A DNA stretch of 64,000 nucleotides from Nocardia paucivorans NBRC 100373. Lineage in GTDB: Bacteria > Actinomycetota > Actinomycetes > Mycobacteriales > Mycobacteriaceae. The DNA lies in the NCBI RefSeq assembly GCF_000308675.1, contig NZ_BAGE01000002.1, positions 1-64,000 on the forward strand, in the 5' to 3' direction. The notes under the pieces were generated by a model, which was given only the letters and a program-made list of their open reading frames with translations, made no database searches and was not told the origin of the DNA. Below, piece after piece: positions 40,711 through 50,920 of this stretch (its first letter is position 1; the number at the start of each line of letters is the position of its first letter). The translations under genes were made by a program, and so were the position numbers.

Positions 40711-41532
40711 GTGGTATCAGCGCCGCCCACGGTGGGCGACACCAGCACTACCTCCGATCGGGGAAGTTTCCCCCGGAAGCCGCCGGCGCTGTGGACGGAT
40801 TTTCTGATGTTGGCGCTGGCCATCGTCTCCGTCGTGCTGGTCTGCTGGATCACGTTCTTCGAGGTGTCGCCCGAGACATATCGGGTGATCATGCTCGTCG
40901 ACTACGCGACCTGCGCGGTGTTCGCGATGGAGTTCCTGTGGCGGTGGCATCGGGCCGGGTGGCCGTGGAGCTTCCCGTTCGTCTACTGGTACGAAGTGCT
41001 CGGCATGATCCCGGTGACCAGCCCCTTCTTCCGCGCGTTCCGTTTGTTGCGGATCGTGGTGATCCTGGTTCGGCTGGCCCGGGTGGCGGATCGGGTGTTC
41101 GGTGACCGAGTGACCGCCGCCGTGGTCAACCGGTCGGTGGGCACCATTGTGGACATCATCAAACGTCCGGTGACCATCGCGGTGATGGACGAGGTCGCCG
41201 ATGTGCTGCGCACCGGCCACTACACCCGCAATATCGCCACGGCGTTGCAGGAGAACCGCAACGAGCTGGACGAAATGATCCTGGAGATGATCAAGAAGGA
41301 TCCTCAGGTCGGCCGGGTACGCTACATACCCTTCCACGACGACATCATCCGGCTCATCGCCGATACCGTGTTCCGGATCGTTTTCCAGGTGCTCGCCGAT
41401 CCGCGCACCGACGAATTGGTGTCGGACCTGCTGCGGGAGAATGTGGAGCAGATCCGCGAGGCGGTGCGCAGCGGAGCCAAGACCACCCCGGTGGCATACG
41501 GACCGGCGTCCCCGGCCGGCCGGGACGGCTGA
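40711..41532 (+). CDS. voltage-sensor-like ion transporter family protein without a pore domain
   Basis: 273 residues. Four membrane segments: about 27-50, 57-79, 90-104 and a positively charged S4-like helix with arginines at 108, 111, 114, 121, 124 and 128 (FRAFRLLRIVV, LVRLARVADR). After it, instead of S5-pore-S6, comes a soluble, charged, helical region (ENRNELDEMILEMIKKDPQV and NVEQIREAVRS). So this is a voltage-sensor-type domain with a cytoplasmic tail. GTG start with GAAGGGA upstream. Function unknown: proton channel, regulator or lipid-linked sensor are possible. Confidence 0.7.
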   Translation: MVSAPPTVGDTSTTSDRGSFPRKPPALWTDFLMLALAIVSVVLVCWITFFEVSPETYRVIMLVDYATCAVFAMEFLWRWHRAGWPWSFPFVYWYEVLGMIPVTSPFFRAFRLLRIVVILVRLARVADRVFGDRVTAAVVNRSVGTIVDIIKRPVTIAVMDEVADVLRTGHYTRNIATALQENRNELDEMILEMIKKDPQVGRVRYIPFHDDIIRLIADTVFRIVFQVLADPRTDELVSDLLRENVEQIREAVRSGAKTTPVAYGPASPAGRDG

Positions 41533-41541
41533 CCGGCGCGA

Positions 41542-42006
41542 TCAGAGGATCTGGTAGTTCTCCCGCTCGGGATACTGTTGGACGAAAGCGGTGAAGCTCG
41601 GCACCATCGCCTCGAGCGCCTTGCGCACCGAGCGTTTGAGCAGAATTCCGGGAACGGGGAGGGGCATGTACATGTCGACGCTGTACCGCACCTCGGTGCC
41701 GCCGGTCTCGGGGTCGAAATCGATCTCGATGGACCCGCCGCCCTTGGCGCTGCGGGTGCTGTCGGTGATCTTCCAGGAGCACTGGTTGTCGGTCCAGGTG
41801 TACTCCAGAACCTGGTCGTCGAGGAAGTTGAGTAGCTCGGCCTTGACGAAAACCCGGATCGGACGGCCTTGTTCATCCCGGGTGGCGATGCGTGCGTCCG
41901 AATAGACCGACGACCATTCCGGCATCATCTCGATGGCCGTCACCGCGTCCATCGTCCGATCGGGATCGGCATCGACCACAAAGCTGATGCCGGTCTTCAT
42001 GCGCAT
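41542..42006 (-). CDS. SRPBCC family protein (polyketide cyclase-like)
   Basis: 154 residues with a START-like fold: SFVVDADPDRTMDAVTAIEMMPEWSS at the start, ITDSTRSAKGGGSIEIDF and MYMPLPVPGILLKRSVRKALEAM at the end. The pattern is that of the mycobacterial SRPBCC family of Rv0164/TB18.5-like proteins, which bind lipids or aromatic molecules. Convergent with the voltage-sensor-like gene. No partner gene is adjacent, so the ligand is unknown. Confidence 0.83.
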   Translation of the reverse strand: MRMKTGISFVVDADPDRTMDAVTAIEMMPEWSSVYSDARIATRDEQGRPIRVFVKAELLNFLDDQVLEYTWTDNQCSWKITDSTRSAKGGGSIEIDFDPETGGTEVRYSVDMYMPLPVPGILLKRSVRKALEAMVPSFTAFVQQYPERENYQIL

Positions 42007-42163
42007 GGTTTATCCTCCAACCCCCCGCCGGTACTCAACCGGCCCGATTTTCCCCAGTGTCATGGTGATCGTCAACACTGACGAACAGGGAAAAACCGGC
42101 CGGTGTGCTGGTATACCGGCCGCGAATCAGTGGGATAGGCCCGTTGACGCGTGGGGAGAAGGG

Positions 42164-42355
42164 TCAGCGCCGCGATGGTCGCTCGATCGTCGCGTCCGGC
42201 CCGGGGAAGACCAGGGATTCGTGTCCGTCCTCGAAACGCACGATATAGGGAGGTTCGCCGTCCGGCCCGCGTACCTCTACGATCTCGCCTTCGCGGTCAT
42301 ACTCCCCCACGATGTGGCCATGGACATGGAGTCGATCTCCGACGTTGGCAATCAT
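42164..42355 (-). CDS. DUF1918 domain-containing protein
   Basis: 63 residues starting MIANVGDRLHVHGHIVGEYD and ending near the usual DUF1918 length. The family has an SH3-like barrel with GEIVEVRGPDGEPPY and VRFEDGHESLVFPGPD. Function unknown; often encoded near stress genes. The ATG at 42355 fits the family; the open frame continues upstream to 42523. It is divergent from ask. Confidence 0.85.
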   Translation of the reverse strand: MIANVGDRLHVHGHIVGEYDREGEIVEVRGPDGEPPYIVRFEDGHESLVFPGPDATIERPSRR

Positions 42356-42634
42356 GGAACCATTATCGAATTGCGTGGCACACATCACAAGGCCGTCTTG
42401 GTCGCTATGGCGAACCGGTCGGTCCGGGTCCCCGTTCCCGTGGCCGTTCCGGGGGTTCGACCCGGGTGACGAGGTCGGGTCACAAGAGCGTCGACCGGCC
42501 CCGATACCCACAAACACCGCCACATCACACAGTTGTGGGTTACTGCACAGCGACCCGGATGGGGCCGGAATTGCCGGTTCCGGGCCGGTACGCTAGTGCC
42601 CTGATGCTGTTCGTCGACACTGGAGGACCCTGAC

Positions 42635-44937
<2,303 letters not shown>

Positions 44938-44941
44938 CCGA

Positions 44942-44986
44942 CCGACGCGGGTGGTGTGTCCCGATCGGGCGCACCACCCGCGTCGG
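44942..44986. terminator. bidirectional terminator after ask-asd
   Basis: CCGACGCGGGTGGTG (44942-44956) and CACCACCCGCGTCGG (44972-44986) form a perfect 15-bp stem between the convergent asd and beta-lactamase-family genes. Confidence 0.88.
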
Positions 44987-44988
44987 GT

Positions 44989-46344
44989 TCAGCGGATTCC
45001 CGGTGTGCGGGGATCGGAGCCGAGGCAGATCAGTACGGCGCAGCCGGGCGGGGCATCGGAGAACGGGGGAGCCATCGGACGGCCCAGGCAGTCGAAAACA
45101 TTGCAGCCCGGGTAGGAGGATGCGCCGATACCGAAGACCGCAACGAGAATGTCCAGGTCGAAGAAGCCCGTTGGATCGAGGGCGATCGGCGGTTCTATAT
45201 ACGGTCCGGGGTCGGGCAGGGGCGGGTCCCGGAAAGCGGCGAACAGACGCCGGAAGAATTCGTGCGGTAGCTCGTCGGTGTTCTGGATGATGCCGGGAAT
45301 TCCCAGTTGGCTCACATTCCCGTAGACGCCGGTCCACATCACCATGAGGTCCAGGCTCGGGATCACGAAGACGTTCTGCATACCCATCCCGGACATGGCG
45401 AAGGTGTCCGGCGGGACGAAGCTCGCATTCTCGGCGCAGGTGGGGCCAACCCAGAATAGATATCCGTAACAGGGGTTCGCCGGCGAGGGAGTGCTCGCAC
45501 GACGGATGTACTCCGCCGGCACGATTTCCCGATCGCCCCACCGCCCCTCATTGACCACGAGCAGACCGAGTTTGGCCAGATCGTTCGGTGGGATCATCAG
45601 ATGCGCGTAGCCGTAGGTATTGCCGGAACGATCACGGGCCCAATACCAGTCGTCGCGGAGTATCCCCAACGGCTCGAACAGTTCTCGTTGCGCGAACTGC
45701 TGCAATGGTTCGCCTACGGCCAGTTCCAACACATACGCCAGCAGATCGACATTGCGCTGGCTGTAACTGAATACGGTGCCGGGTTTGTGGTCCAAGGGAA
45801 CCCCGAGGGCCTGGACCGGGCTGTTGGGATCGATGGGAACAACTCCGGTGAGGCCTTCGGTCAGCACGCCTGTTCGCATACCGGAGGTTTCGGTGAGCAG
45901 GTTCTCCACGGTGATCGACCGCCGCTCGGCATCGCCCAGCCCGGGCGGCAGATACCGGTCGATGGGGGCCTGGATATCGATTTTCCCCTGGTGCCAGGCG
46001 ATTCCGGTGAGCAGCGAGACCACGCTCTTGGTCACGCTCCAGACATTCCAGGCGGTATTCCCGGTCCGATCGTTGGTGGGTCCTTCACCGACCAGGCAGT
46101 TGTGCCGAAAGACCTGGACGTTCAAGCGGTTACGGTGGCTCGCGAACTCCAAGGCCGCGGCCAGCCGCTCGGAATCCAGACCCACCTGTTCGGGTGTCGC
46201 TCGTTGGGGCTCGCGTCCCGAAGTCACCGAGCATTCCACCGTGGTCGTATCCACGGGGTCGGCGTGGGCGCTCGTCGCGAATACGTGTCCCATCACCAGC
46301 GATACCGCTGCGGCTCCCACCAGGAGCCCACCGAAACGCACCAT
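44989..46344 (-). CDS. secreted serine hydrolase, beta-lactamase/esterase family
   Basis: 451 residues. Signal peptide (about 1-29, ending TSAHA-DP), then the class C beta-lactamase/DD-peptidase fold: SxxK motif SVTK (S103, K106), a tyrosine motif in FSYSQRNVDLLAY, and later GYLFWVGP. The Cys-rich C-terminal extension (CNVFDCLGR, CAVLICLGSD) is unusual and may be disulfide-bonded. AGGGTG lies 6 nt upstream of the ATG; the in-frame GTG at 46353 is less likely. Members hydrolyse esters or peptides; calling it an antibiotic-resistance enzyme would be unjustified. Confidence 0.85.
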   Translation of the reverse strand: MVRFGGLLVGAAAVSLVMGHVFATSAHADPVDTTTVECSVTSGREPQRATPEQVGLDSERLAAALEFASHRNRLNVQVFRHNCLVGEGPTNDRTGNTAWNVWSVTKSVVSLLTGIAWHQGKIDIQAPIDRYLPPGLGDAERRSITVENLLTETSGMRTGVLTEGLTGVVPIDPNSPVQALGVPLDHKPGTVFSYSQRNVDLLAYVLELAVGEPLQQFAQRELFEPLGILRDDWYWARDRSGNTYGYAHLMIPPNDLAKLGLLVVNEGRWGDREIVPAEYIRRASTPSPANPCYGYLFWVGPTCAENASFVPPDTFAMSGMGMQNVFVIPSLDLMVMWTGVYGNVSQLGIPGIIQNTDELPHEFFRRLFAAFRDPPLPDPGPYIEPPIALDPTGFFDLDILVAVFGIGASSYPGCNVFDCLGRPMAPPFSDAPPGCAVLICLGSDPRTPGIR

Positions 46345-46648
46345 GTGAATCACCCTAATGCCCCGAGTACCGCAGAGTCTGTTATCGACTCGGTGTGGGC
46401 GACCGCAAAATCGGGAGCGAACAAGGCATTCCGGACAACGCGACGCCGCCGGTCATATCGGCCGGCGGCGTCGTGGGTCCCTGAAGGGGGTCGACGCCCA
46501 ACAAGCGCCTCTCGGCGAGTGGTCGCTCGAAGCGACGAAGGGTGCGGCCCGGGGCTGTCCGGACGCCGACAGTCTTGTGCAACGACCGGTTACTCGTCGC
46601 TATTCCACCCACCCGGTGTGATCGGTACCACCGGGAGGGTGGGGTCGC
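46345..46648. other. intergenic region with one hairpin
   Basis: No ORF with start signals is supported. The only structure is the hairpin at 46441-46473, listed separately. Confidence 0.5.
46441..46473. terminator. GC-rich hairpin, possible terminator
   Basis: CGACGCCGCCGG (46441-46452) pairs perfectly with CCGGCGGCGTCG (46462-46473) around a 9-nt loop. It could end the transcript of the small minus-strand ORF at 46649-46708. No U tract. Confidence 0.5.
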
Positions 46649-46708
46649 CTACAGCATGCTGAACCAGTAGGCCACGCAGGCCAGAGCCCATACGAGCAGC
46701 GTTTCCAT
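46649..46708 (-). CDS. possible 19-residue hydrophobic peptide
   Basis: METLLVWALACVAYWFSML, preceded by GGAG 5-6 nt upstream of the ATG. The whole peptide is one hydrophobic helix, as in small membrane proteins. Its isolation between long non-coding stretches and its Shine-Dalgarno sequence make it plausible, but the length is so short that chance cannot be ruled out. No homology known to me. Confidence 0.35.
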   Translation of the reverse strand: METLLVWALACVAYWFSML

Positions 46709-46946
46709 CGACACTCCCACTCTCGGCATCACGGCTGTTTCCATCATGCCCGAATTCACCTGGGGGTTTACCCGGGTCTGCGGGGTCCGGACCGGTCGCG
46801 CCCGCATCGTCATAAGTTCTCGTTAAGCGCGTGCCAAGTCCGAGGCCGCATTGTTATCTCGACGCCGGAACACCCCGGCGGACATCCGATCACGGTGCAC
46901 CACCGGCTACCGCCATAGCCGAGGTCACCGGTTCGGAACGGAGGAG

Positions 46947-47111
46947 CGGATCGGGTCAGGGGAGGGCCCGATCCGGAACGGTCGGGCTCTGGGGAGGACC
47001 CGGACCGCCACCGAGAACGGATCGGGACCAGGGGAGGGCCCGATCCGTTCGGGGAGGAAATCGGGGTGGGGGATGGGCCCGGTCGGTCTCGCGGGGTGAC
47101 GGACCGGGCCC
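46947..47111. repeat. array of GC-rich hairpins downstream of the monooxygenase gene
   Basis: Four successive inverted repeats. Units at 46947-46975 and 47018-47047 share the arms CGGATCGGG and CCCGATCCG and the loop element AGGGGAGGG. The unit at 46979-47007 is a diverged copy (CGGTCGGG / CCCGGACCG). The unit at 47075-47111 has arms GGGCCCGGTC and GACCGGGCCC. They lie beyond the 3' end of the minus-strand monooxygenase gene, so they could be its terminator or an mRNA-stabilising 3' end. The flanks 46709-46946 and 47112-47175 show nothing else. Confidence 0.65.
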
Positions 47112-47175
47112 GGGGGTGGGAAGGGTCGGGTCGGTCTTCGAGGGGTGACCGATCCGGCCCTCGCCCACTGTTGGC

Positions 47176-48450
47176 TCAGGGTCGCGGTATCGGCATCGAA
47201 TAGTCGGGCAGATCGTAATCTTCGGTTCTCGCCAGTGCTCGGGTCATCAGCGACCGCAGCGGGCGGGCGGTCATGAGCCGGGCGAGCAGGAGGGCCGCCC
47301 GGATACCGAGCCGGGATCGCGGTGCCATCGCCGCCAGGCCACCCGGCGGTAGCTCCTGCGCCGCCACGAGGAACGGCCGCAATATCCGCATATGGCGCTC
47401 GAGGGCGGCGGGTAGGTCATGGGGTGTGCGGTCGATTTCACCGGCCAGAATGTATGCCCCCACCAGGGCCATGGCGGTGCCCTGTCCGGAGAGCGGTGAT
47501 CCGCAATAGCCGGCGTCGCCGAGCAGTACCACTCGGCGGGTGACCCACCGGGGCATGGTGATGCGGGTGAGCTCGTCGAAGTAGAAGTCGTTCGCCTCGT
47601 CCAGGGCCGTGAGAATAGCGGTGGTGAGCCGGCCACCATCGGCCAGTCGTGTGCGGATCAGCCGTTTCTGCGCCTCGATATCGCGGCGCAGGGCGGAATC
47701 GGCGTCACCGCGCAGGGTCAGGATCGCCTTGCAGGTCTCGGGGTCGGCATCCGGGCGGATGCCGACCGCGGTGCCGCCGGGCATCGAATACATGGACATC
47801 CAGTGTGGTTCGATGCCCGCCGGGGTCGGCATGGTGAAGAACGACATATGGCCGCCGAGGTAGGTGCCGAACTTCTCGTCGGGCCCGAATACCAGTTTCC
47901 TGGTGGTCGAATGCAGGCCGTCGGCCCCGATGAGCAGATCGAACCGTTCCGTGACGCCGGAGGCCAGGGTCACCGATACGCCGGTGTCGTCCTCGTGTAT
48001 CGCGGCGATCCATTCGCCGTACCGGTAATCGATACCGGGATCGCGCGGATCGCCCGGGTGACCGGTGCCCACGACCTCGGCAATGGCATCCAGGAGCACC
48101 TGGTTCAGATCGCCCCGGGTGATCTCGATTTCGGCCACGGCGCCATTGCCGCCGAACAGTTCGGCGGGCATGCGCAATAGTTCGTGGCCCGTCGCGTCGA
48201 TGTGGATCATGCCGCGCTCGTCGAGTTGCCGGGGCCGAACGGCGGGCAGCAGATCCATGCGTTCGGCGACGATACGGCTGGGGCCGCGCAGGTCCACGGC
48301 CTGGCCGCCGGGGCGGGGTGCGGAGGCCCGTTCGAGCACTGTCGGTCGGATTCCGGCGCGGAGCAATTGCAGGGTGACGGCGTTTCCGGCAATACCGCCA
48401 CCGGATACGAGCACCCGGGGCGCTGTTGTCGTGGTGAGTTCTGTCGTCAT
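47176..48450 (-). CDS. FAD-dependent monooxygenase (aromatic hydroxylase type)
   Basis: 424 residues. Class A flavoprotein monooxygenase: GxGxxG variant VLVSGGGIAGNAVTLQLLRAG, the DG motif LLIGADGLHSTTRKLVF, and the GD motif VVLLGDAGYCGSPLSGQGTA. No membrane segment. The ATG at 48450 (MTTELTT) has GACGAGGA upstream; an upstream in-frame ATG is unlikely. It is divergent from a TetR regulator across a region with two palindromes, so it is probably induced by a small substrate. Not clearly the rifampicin monooxygenase subgroup. Confidence 0.85.
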   Translation of the reverse strand: MTTELTTTTAPRVLVSGGGIAGNAVTLQLLRAGIRPTVLERASAPRPGGQAVDLRGPSRIVAERMDLLPAVRPRQLDERGMIHIDATGHELLRMPAELFGGNGAVAEIEITRGDLNQVLLDAIAEVVGTGHPGDPRDPGIDYRYGEWIAAIHEDDTGVSVTLASGVTERFDLLIGADGLHSTTRKLVFGPDEKFGTYLGGHMSFFTMPTPAGIEPHWMSMYSMPGGTAVGIRPDADPETCKAILTLRGDADSALRRDIEAQKRLIRTRLADGGRLTTAILTALDEANDFYFDELTRITMPRWVTRRVVLLGDAGYCGSPLSGQGTAMALVGAYILAGEIDRTPHDLPAALERHMRILRPFLVAAQELPPGGLAAMAPRSRLGIRAALLLARLMTARPLRSLMTRALARTEDYDLPDYSMPIPRP

Positions 48451-48500
48451 CGGTCCGTCCTCGTCCCGGCACGCGCCGGCCATTTTGGGTCGAATGTCTA

Positions 48501-48551
48501 AGACAATTGTCTAACATGCCCTTGAACGGTTGTCTAGAACAAGCGTTCAAG
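48501..48551. promoter_or_regulatory. two palindromic operators between monooxygenase and TetR genes
   Basis: AGACAATTGTCT (48501-48512) is a perfect 12-bp palindrome. A second, longer one at 48521-48551 has perfect outer arms CTTGAACG and CGTTCAAG and a near-symmetric centre TTGTCTAGAACAA. Both share the TTGTCT half-site. The second covers the -35 region of the tetR promoter, as expected for autorepression. Confidence 0.7.
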
Positions 48552-48558
48552 GGCCGGC

Positions 48559-48564
48559 TACAGT
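48559..48564 (+). promoter_or_regulatory. -10 box of leaderless tetR transcript
   Basis: TACAGT is followed by 7 nt and the ATG of the TetR gene. Confidence 0.55.
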
Positions 48565-48571
48565 GAGGCAT

Positions 48572-49165
48572 ATGGGAAACAAGGAGGATCTGCTGGCGGC
48601 CGCCCGTGAGTGCATCTACGAACGCGGATTCGCCGCGACCACCGCCCGCGATATCGCCAACAAGGCCGGGGTGAGCCTTGCTGCGATCGGTTACCACTTC
48701 GGCTCCAAGGACAGGCTGCTCACCGAGGCGTTCACCACCGAGGCGGGCCGGGAAATCGGTGACGCCCTCGAAGCCAGCATTCGGGACACCGCCGGACAAC
48801 CTCTCGCCGTGGCCTTCCCTCAGGTGTGGGAGGGCATCGCGGAGTTGTTCGCGCGCAATCGGGAGGTGATGGTGGCGAGCGTCGAGAACATGGTGCGCAT
48901 CTACCGCACCGGAAGCGAGCGCGCGAGGATGGGCGAGCTCAACGCGCATGCAGTATCGGAAACCGCGGCCATGCTGCGGCAGGCGCACCCCGGGTTACGC
49001 GACGATCAGGCGCATGCCGTGGCGCAGCTGTACTTCATCCTCGTCAACGGCCTGGCATTGCAGTGGGTGAGCAACCCCGACGGCGAACTGCCCAGCGGAG
49101 CCGATCTCGCGACGGCCATTGCCGCCCTGGCACCACATACGACACCCGACAGCCAGGCGGAGTGA
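48572..49165 (+). CDS. TetR/AcrR family transcriptional regulator
   Basis: 197 residues. Helix-turn-helix near the N-terminus: ARECIYERGFAATTARDIANKAGVSLAAIGYHF, followed by a C-terminal ligand domain. Divergent from the FAD monooxygenase with shared palindromes, so it most likely represses that gene and itself. The ATG at 48572 follows a -10 box by 7 nt (leaderless); the in-frame GTG/ATG codons upstream would lie in the operator. Confidence 0.88.
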   Translation: MGNKEDLLAAARECIYERGFAATTARDIANKAGVSLAAIGYHFGSKDRLLTEAFTTEAGREIGDALEASIRDTAGQPLAVAFPQVWEGIAELFARNREVMVASVENMVRIYRTGSERARMGELNAHAVSETAAMLRQAHPGLRDDQAHAVAQLYFILVNGLALQWVSNPDGELPSGADLATAIAALAPHTTPDSQAE

Positions 49166-49666
49166 TCAGGAGGAGACGCACCGAATTTCTTCGGCGCGGA
49201 CGACCCGGAAACAGGCCGATGTCCATGCGTTCCCGCGCGGTGTTTCGGAGGGCTTCCGGAAACGGGGTAGCGGGCGGGAACCCTGACCGAACCTACCGCC
49301 CAGGGGCTGTTGCCATTTCTTCACACCCGAGTCGGGATGGCAGGATTTGAACCCACGACCTCTTCGTCCTGAACTCTCGGCCGAGTGGACTTCAAGAGCA
49401 ATGGCCGGTCAATCGGCCGTAACCGACTGCTGAAGGCCGATCGGGAGGGATGAGGTTGCTGCACTTCTCTGCTGCGCAGCTTGGGCAGCCCGCGACGGGC
49501 ATGAGCGGGGTATTTCGCGGCTGACCAGGGCCTTGGGCGGGTGCCACCGAGGATCTGATCAGGTTGGGTGAGGGTGGTCTCTTGATGAGGGTGGTCTCTT
49601 TTGGCCTCCGGCCGCCTGGTAGGCGTTGGCGAGGTCGTTTCGGCCGGCAAAGGGGGCCGCCGACTT
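49166..49666. other. region with tRNA fragment and no supported gene
   Basis: Apart from the tRNA-Pro-like fragment at 49328-49374, only a short tandem direct repeat (GAGGGTGGTCTCTT, twice near 49570-49601) is seen. No credible ORF. Confidence 0.5.
49328..49374 (-). repeat. displaced 3' fragment of tRNA-Pro (putative attachment site)
   Basis: 47 bp match the 3' part (anticodon loop to 3' end) of the intact tRNA-Pro at 51528-51601, with only three mismatches and in the same orientation; 27 bp in the middle are identical. Homology stops abruptly after GAAC. This is what an integrase leaves at the far end of an element inserted at the 3' end of a tRNA gene. Confidence 0.7.
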
Positions 49667-50436
49667 TTACCGCGGTGCCGTCGCCGCAGCCATGAACATC
49701 GGCAGCGCCAGGAAGAGCCGGTCGGCCTCGGCCCGCGCCTGCTGCTCGGCGATCCAGCCATCCGCCTGCTCACGTGTGACAGCGCTTATGGAGTAGGCTC
49801 CTTCGGCCGGTCCGGTGAGCATGGGCAACATCGCCGGTCCGGTGAACACCTCGGTCCGCACCTCCACCGTCACATCCTGGAAGCCGGCCTCCAAGAGGAG
49901 ATTACGATACCGGCGGGCGGTGCGCGGTCCGGTGATCATGTCTGCGCGGGCGTGCACGATGGCGCGGGTGAGGACCGGATCATCGGAGTCGATGACGATG
50001 ATGTCCCAGTCCTGGCCGATCAGCGTGATCCGTCCCCTGGACACGAGAACCCTGCGGGCTTCTATCAAGGCTCGCTCTGGCTCGGCCAGTTCGTGGAACA
50101 CTTTGTCGGCTCGGTATGCGTCCACCGAGGCGTTCGGCAGTGGTAGACCTACGCCCCTGCGTTCCGGAAGTCCGCTTCGGGCCACCGGCTGCGGGCAGCG
50201 GCGAGCATCGGCTCGCTCGGGTCTACGCCGATGGCCCTCACGCCTCGTTCGGCCAGTTCCGCCACAGCTCGTCCGGCGCCACACCCCACATCCACTGCCG
50301 ACGTTCCAGGTCCAGCGTTGAGCAAGTCGTAGGAACGTGCCCGCAGTGCAACAGCGCTCGGCAGTCGATCAGCTGTGTCGAGCAGCGCGATGAGGTCGTC
50401 CGCGGGCTGTCGTTTTTGTACCGTTTCCTTGGCCAT
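49667..50436 (-). pseudogene. SAM-dependent methyltransferase with frameshift
   Basis: The first part (50436 to about 50150) begins MAKETVQKRQP and has the SAM motif AVDVGCGAGRAVAELAERG and GVDPSEPMLAAARSRW, then hits TAG after FRNAGA. The next frame continues without loss as VGLPLPNASVDAYRADKVFHEL, RVLVSRGRITLIGQDWD and a normal C-terminus to 49667. One base missing in the GGGGC run near 50150 explains this. Either a recent inactivation or a sequencing error. Intact product would be about 256 residues. The minus-strand promoter is of MerR type (see 50444-50474) and the ATG appears leaderless. Confidence 0.75.
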
Positions 50437-50443
50437 GAGCGAG

Positions 50444-50474
50444 AGTCTGCGACTTAATGTCGACATGAAGTCAA
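50444..50474 (-). promoter_or_regulatory. MerR-type promoter with 19-bp spacer and operator
   Basis: On the minus strand, TTGACT (50469-50474) and CAGACT (50444-50449) are 19 bp apart, the stretched spacing that MerR regulators act on. ACTTAATGTCGACATGAAGT (50452-50471), an 18-of-20 palindrome, fills the spacer. CAGACT is 7 nt before the methyltransferase ATG. Confidence 0.72.
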
Positions 50475-50920
50475 GTGAGCGCAAGAGGCCCGTGGACAGC
50501 GACCGCACATCGATTCCCATTGGAGCCCTCGCCGAACGCTTCGGTCTGGCCACACATGTCCTGCGTCACTGGGAGGCGATGGGGCTACTCACGCCTGCCC
50601 GCGACGCTGCCGGCCGTCGCCGATATGGGAGCGCCGACCTCACCCGCGTCGCCGTCATTCTGCGTGCCAAGGATGCAGGGCTCTCCCTCGACACCGTCCG
50701 TTCTCTGACCGCGGCCACCGATCCCGCCACGCGCCGGGACATCCTGTGCGAGGAGGCGGAGACGCTTCGCTCCCGCATCGCGGCTCTTCAGGCGTCACTC
50801 GAAATCATCGAATGCGCCCTCGGTTGCGATCACGAGGACTTCACCCAGTGCGCCCATTTTCGGCAGATGGTGATAGATCGCATGGAGTCGGCCGCGGCGC
50901 CGAAATCACACGACGGATGA
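50465..50920 (+). CDS. MerR family transcriptional regulator
   Basis: 151 residues. Winged helix with SIPIGALAERFGLATHVLRHWEAMGLL and GRRRYGSADLTRVAVIL, a dimerisation helix, and a C-terminal effector end with three cysteines (ALGCDHEDFTQCAHF and ECALGC) that could bind a metal or thiol-reactive ligand. Divergent from the methyltransferase and almost certainly its activator. The ATG at 50465 lies inside the operator palindrome; the GTG at 50492 is an alternative start giving MDSDRTSIPIG. Confidence 0.83.
   Translation: MKSSERKRPVDSDRTSIPIGALAERFGLATHVLRHWEAMGLLTPARDAAGRRRYGSADLTRVAVILRAKDAGLSLDTVRSLTAATDPATRRDILCEEAETLRSRIAALQASLEIIECALGCDHEDFTQCAHFRQMVIDRMESAAAPKSHDG

Noticed and set aside
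42540..42580. CRP-like site near ask
   Set aside because: TGTGTGATGTGG on the minus strand lacks the second half-site.
46831..47148. Plus-strand ORF through the hairpin array
   Set aside because: Gly/Arg-rich translation of repeats, no RBS.
49321..49773. Minus-strand ORF ending VVGSNPAIPTRV
   Set aside because: Its end is the tRNA fragment translated; no start signal or homology.
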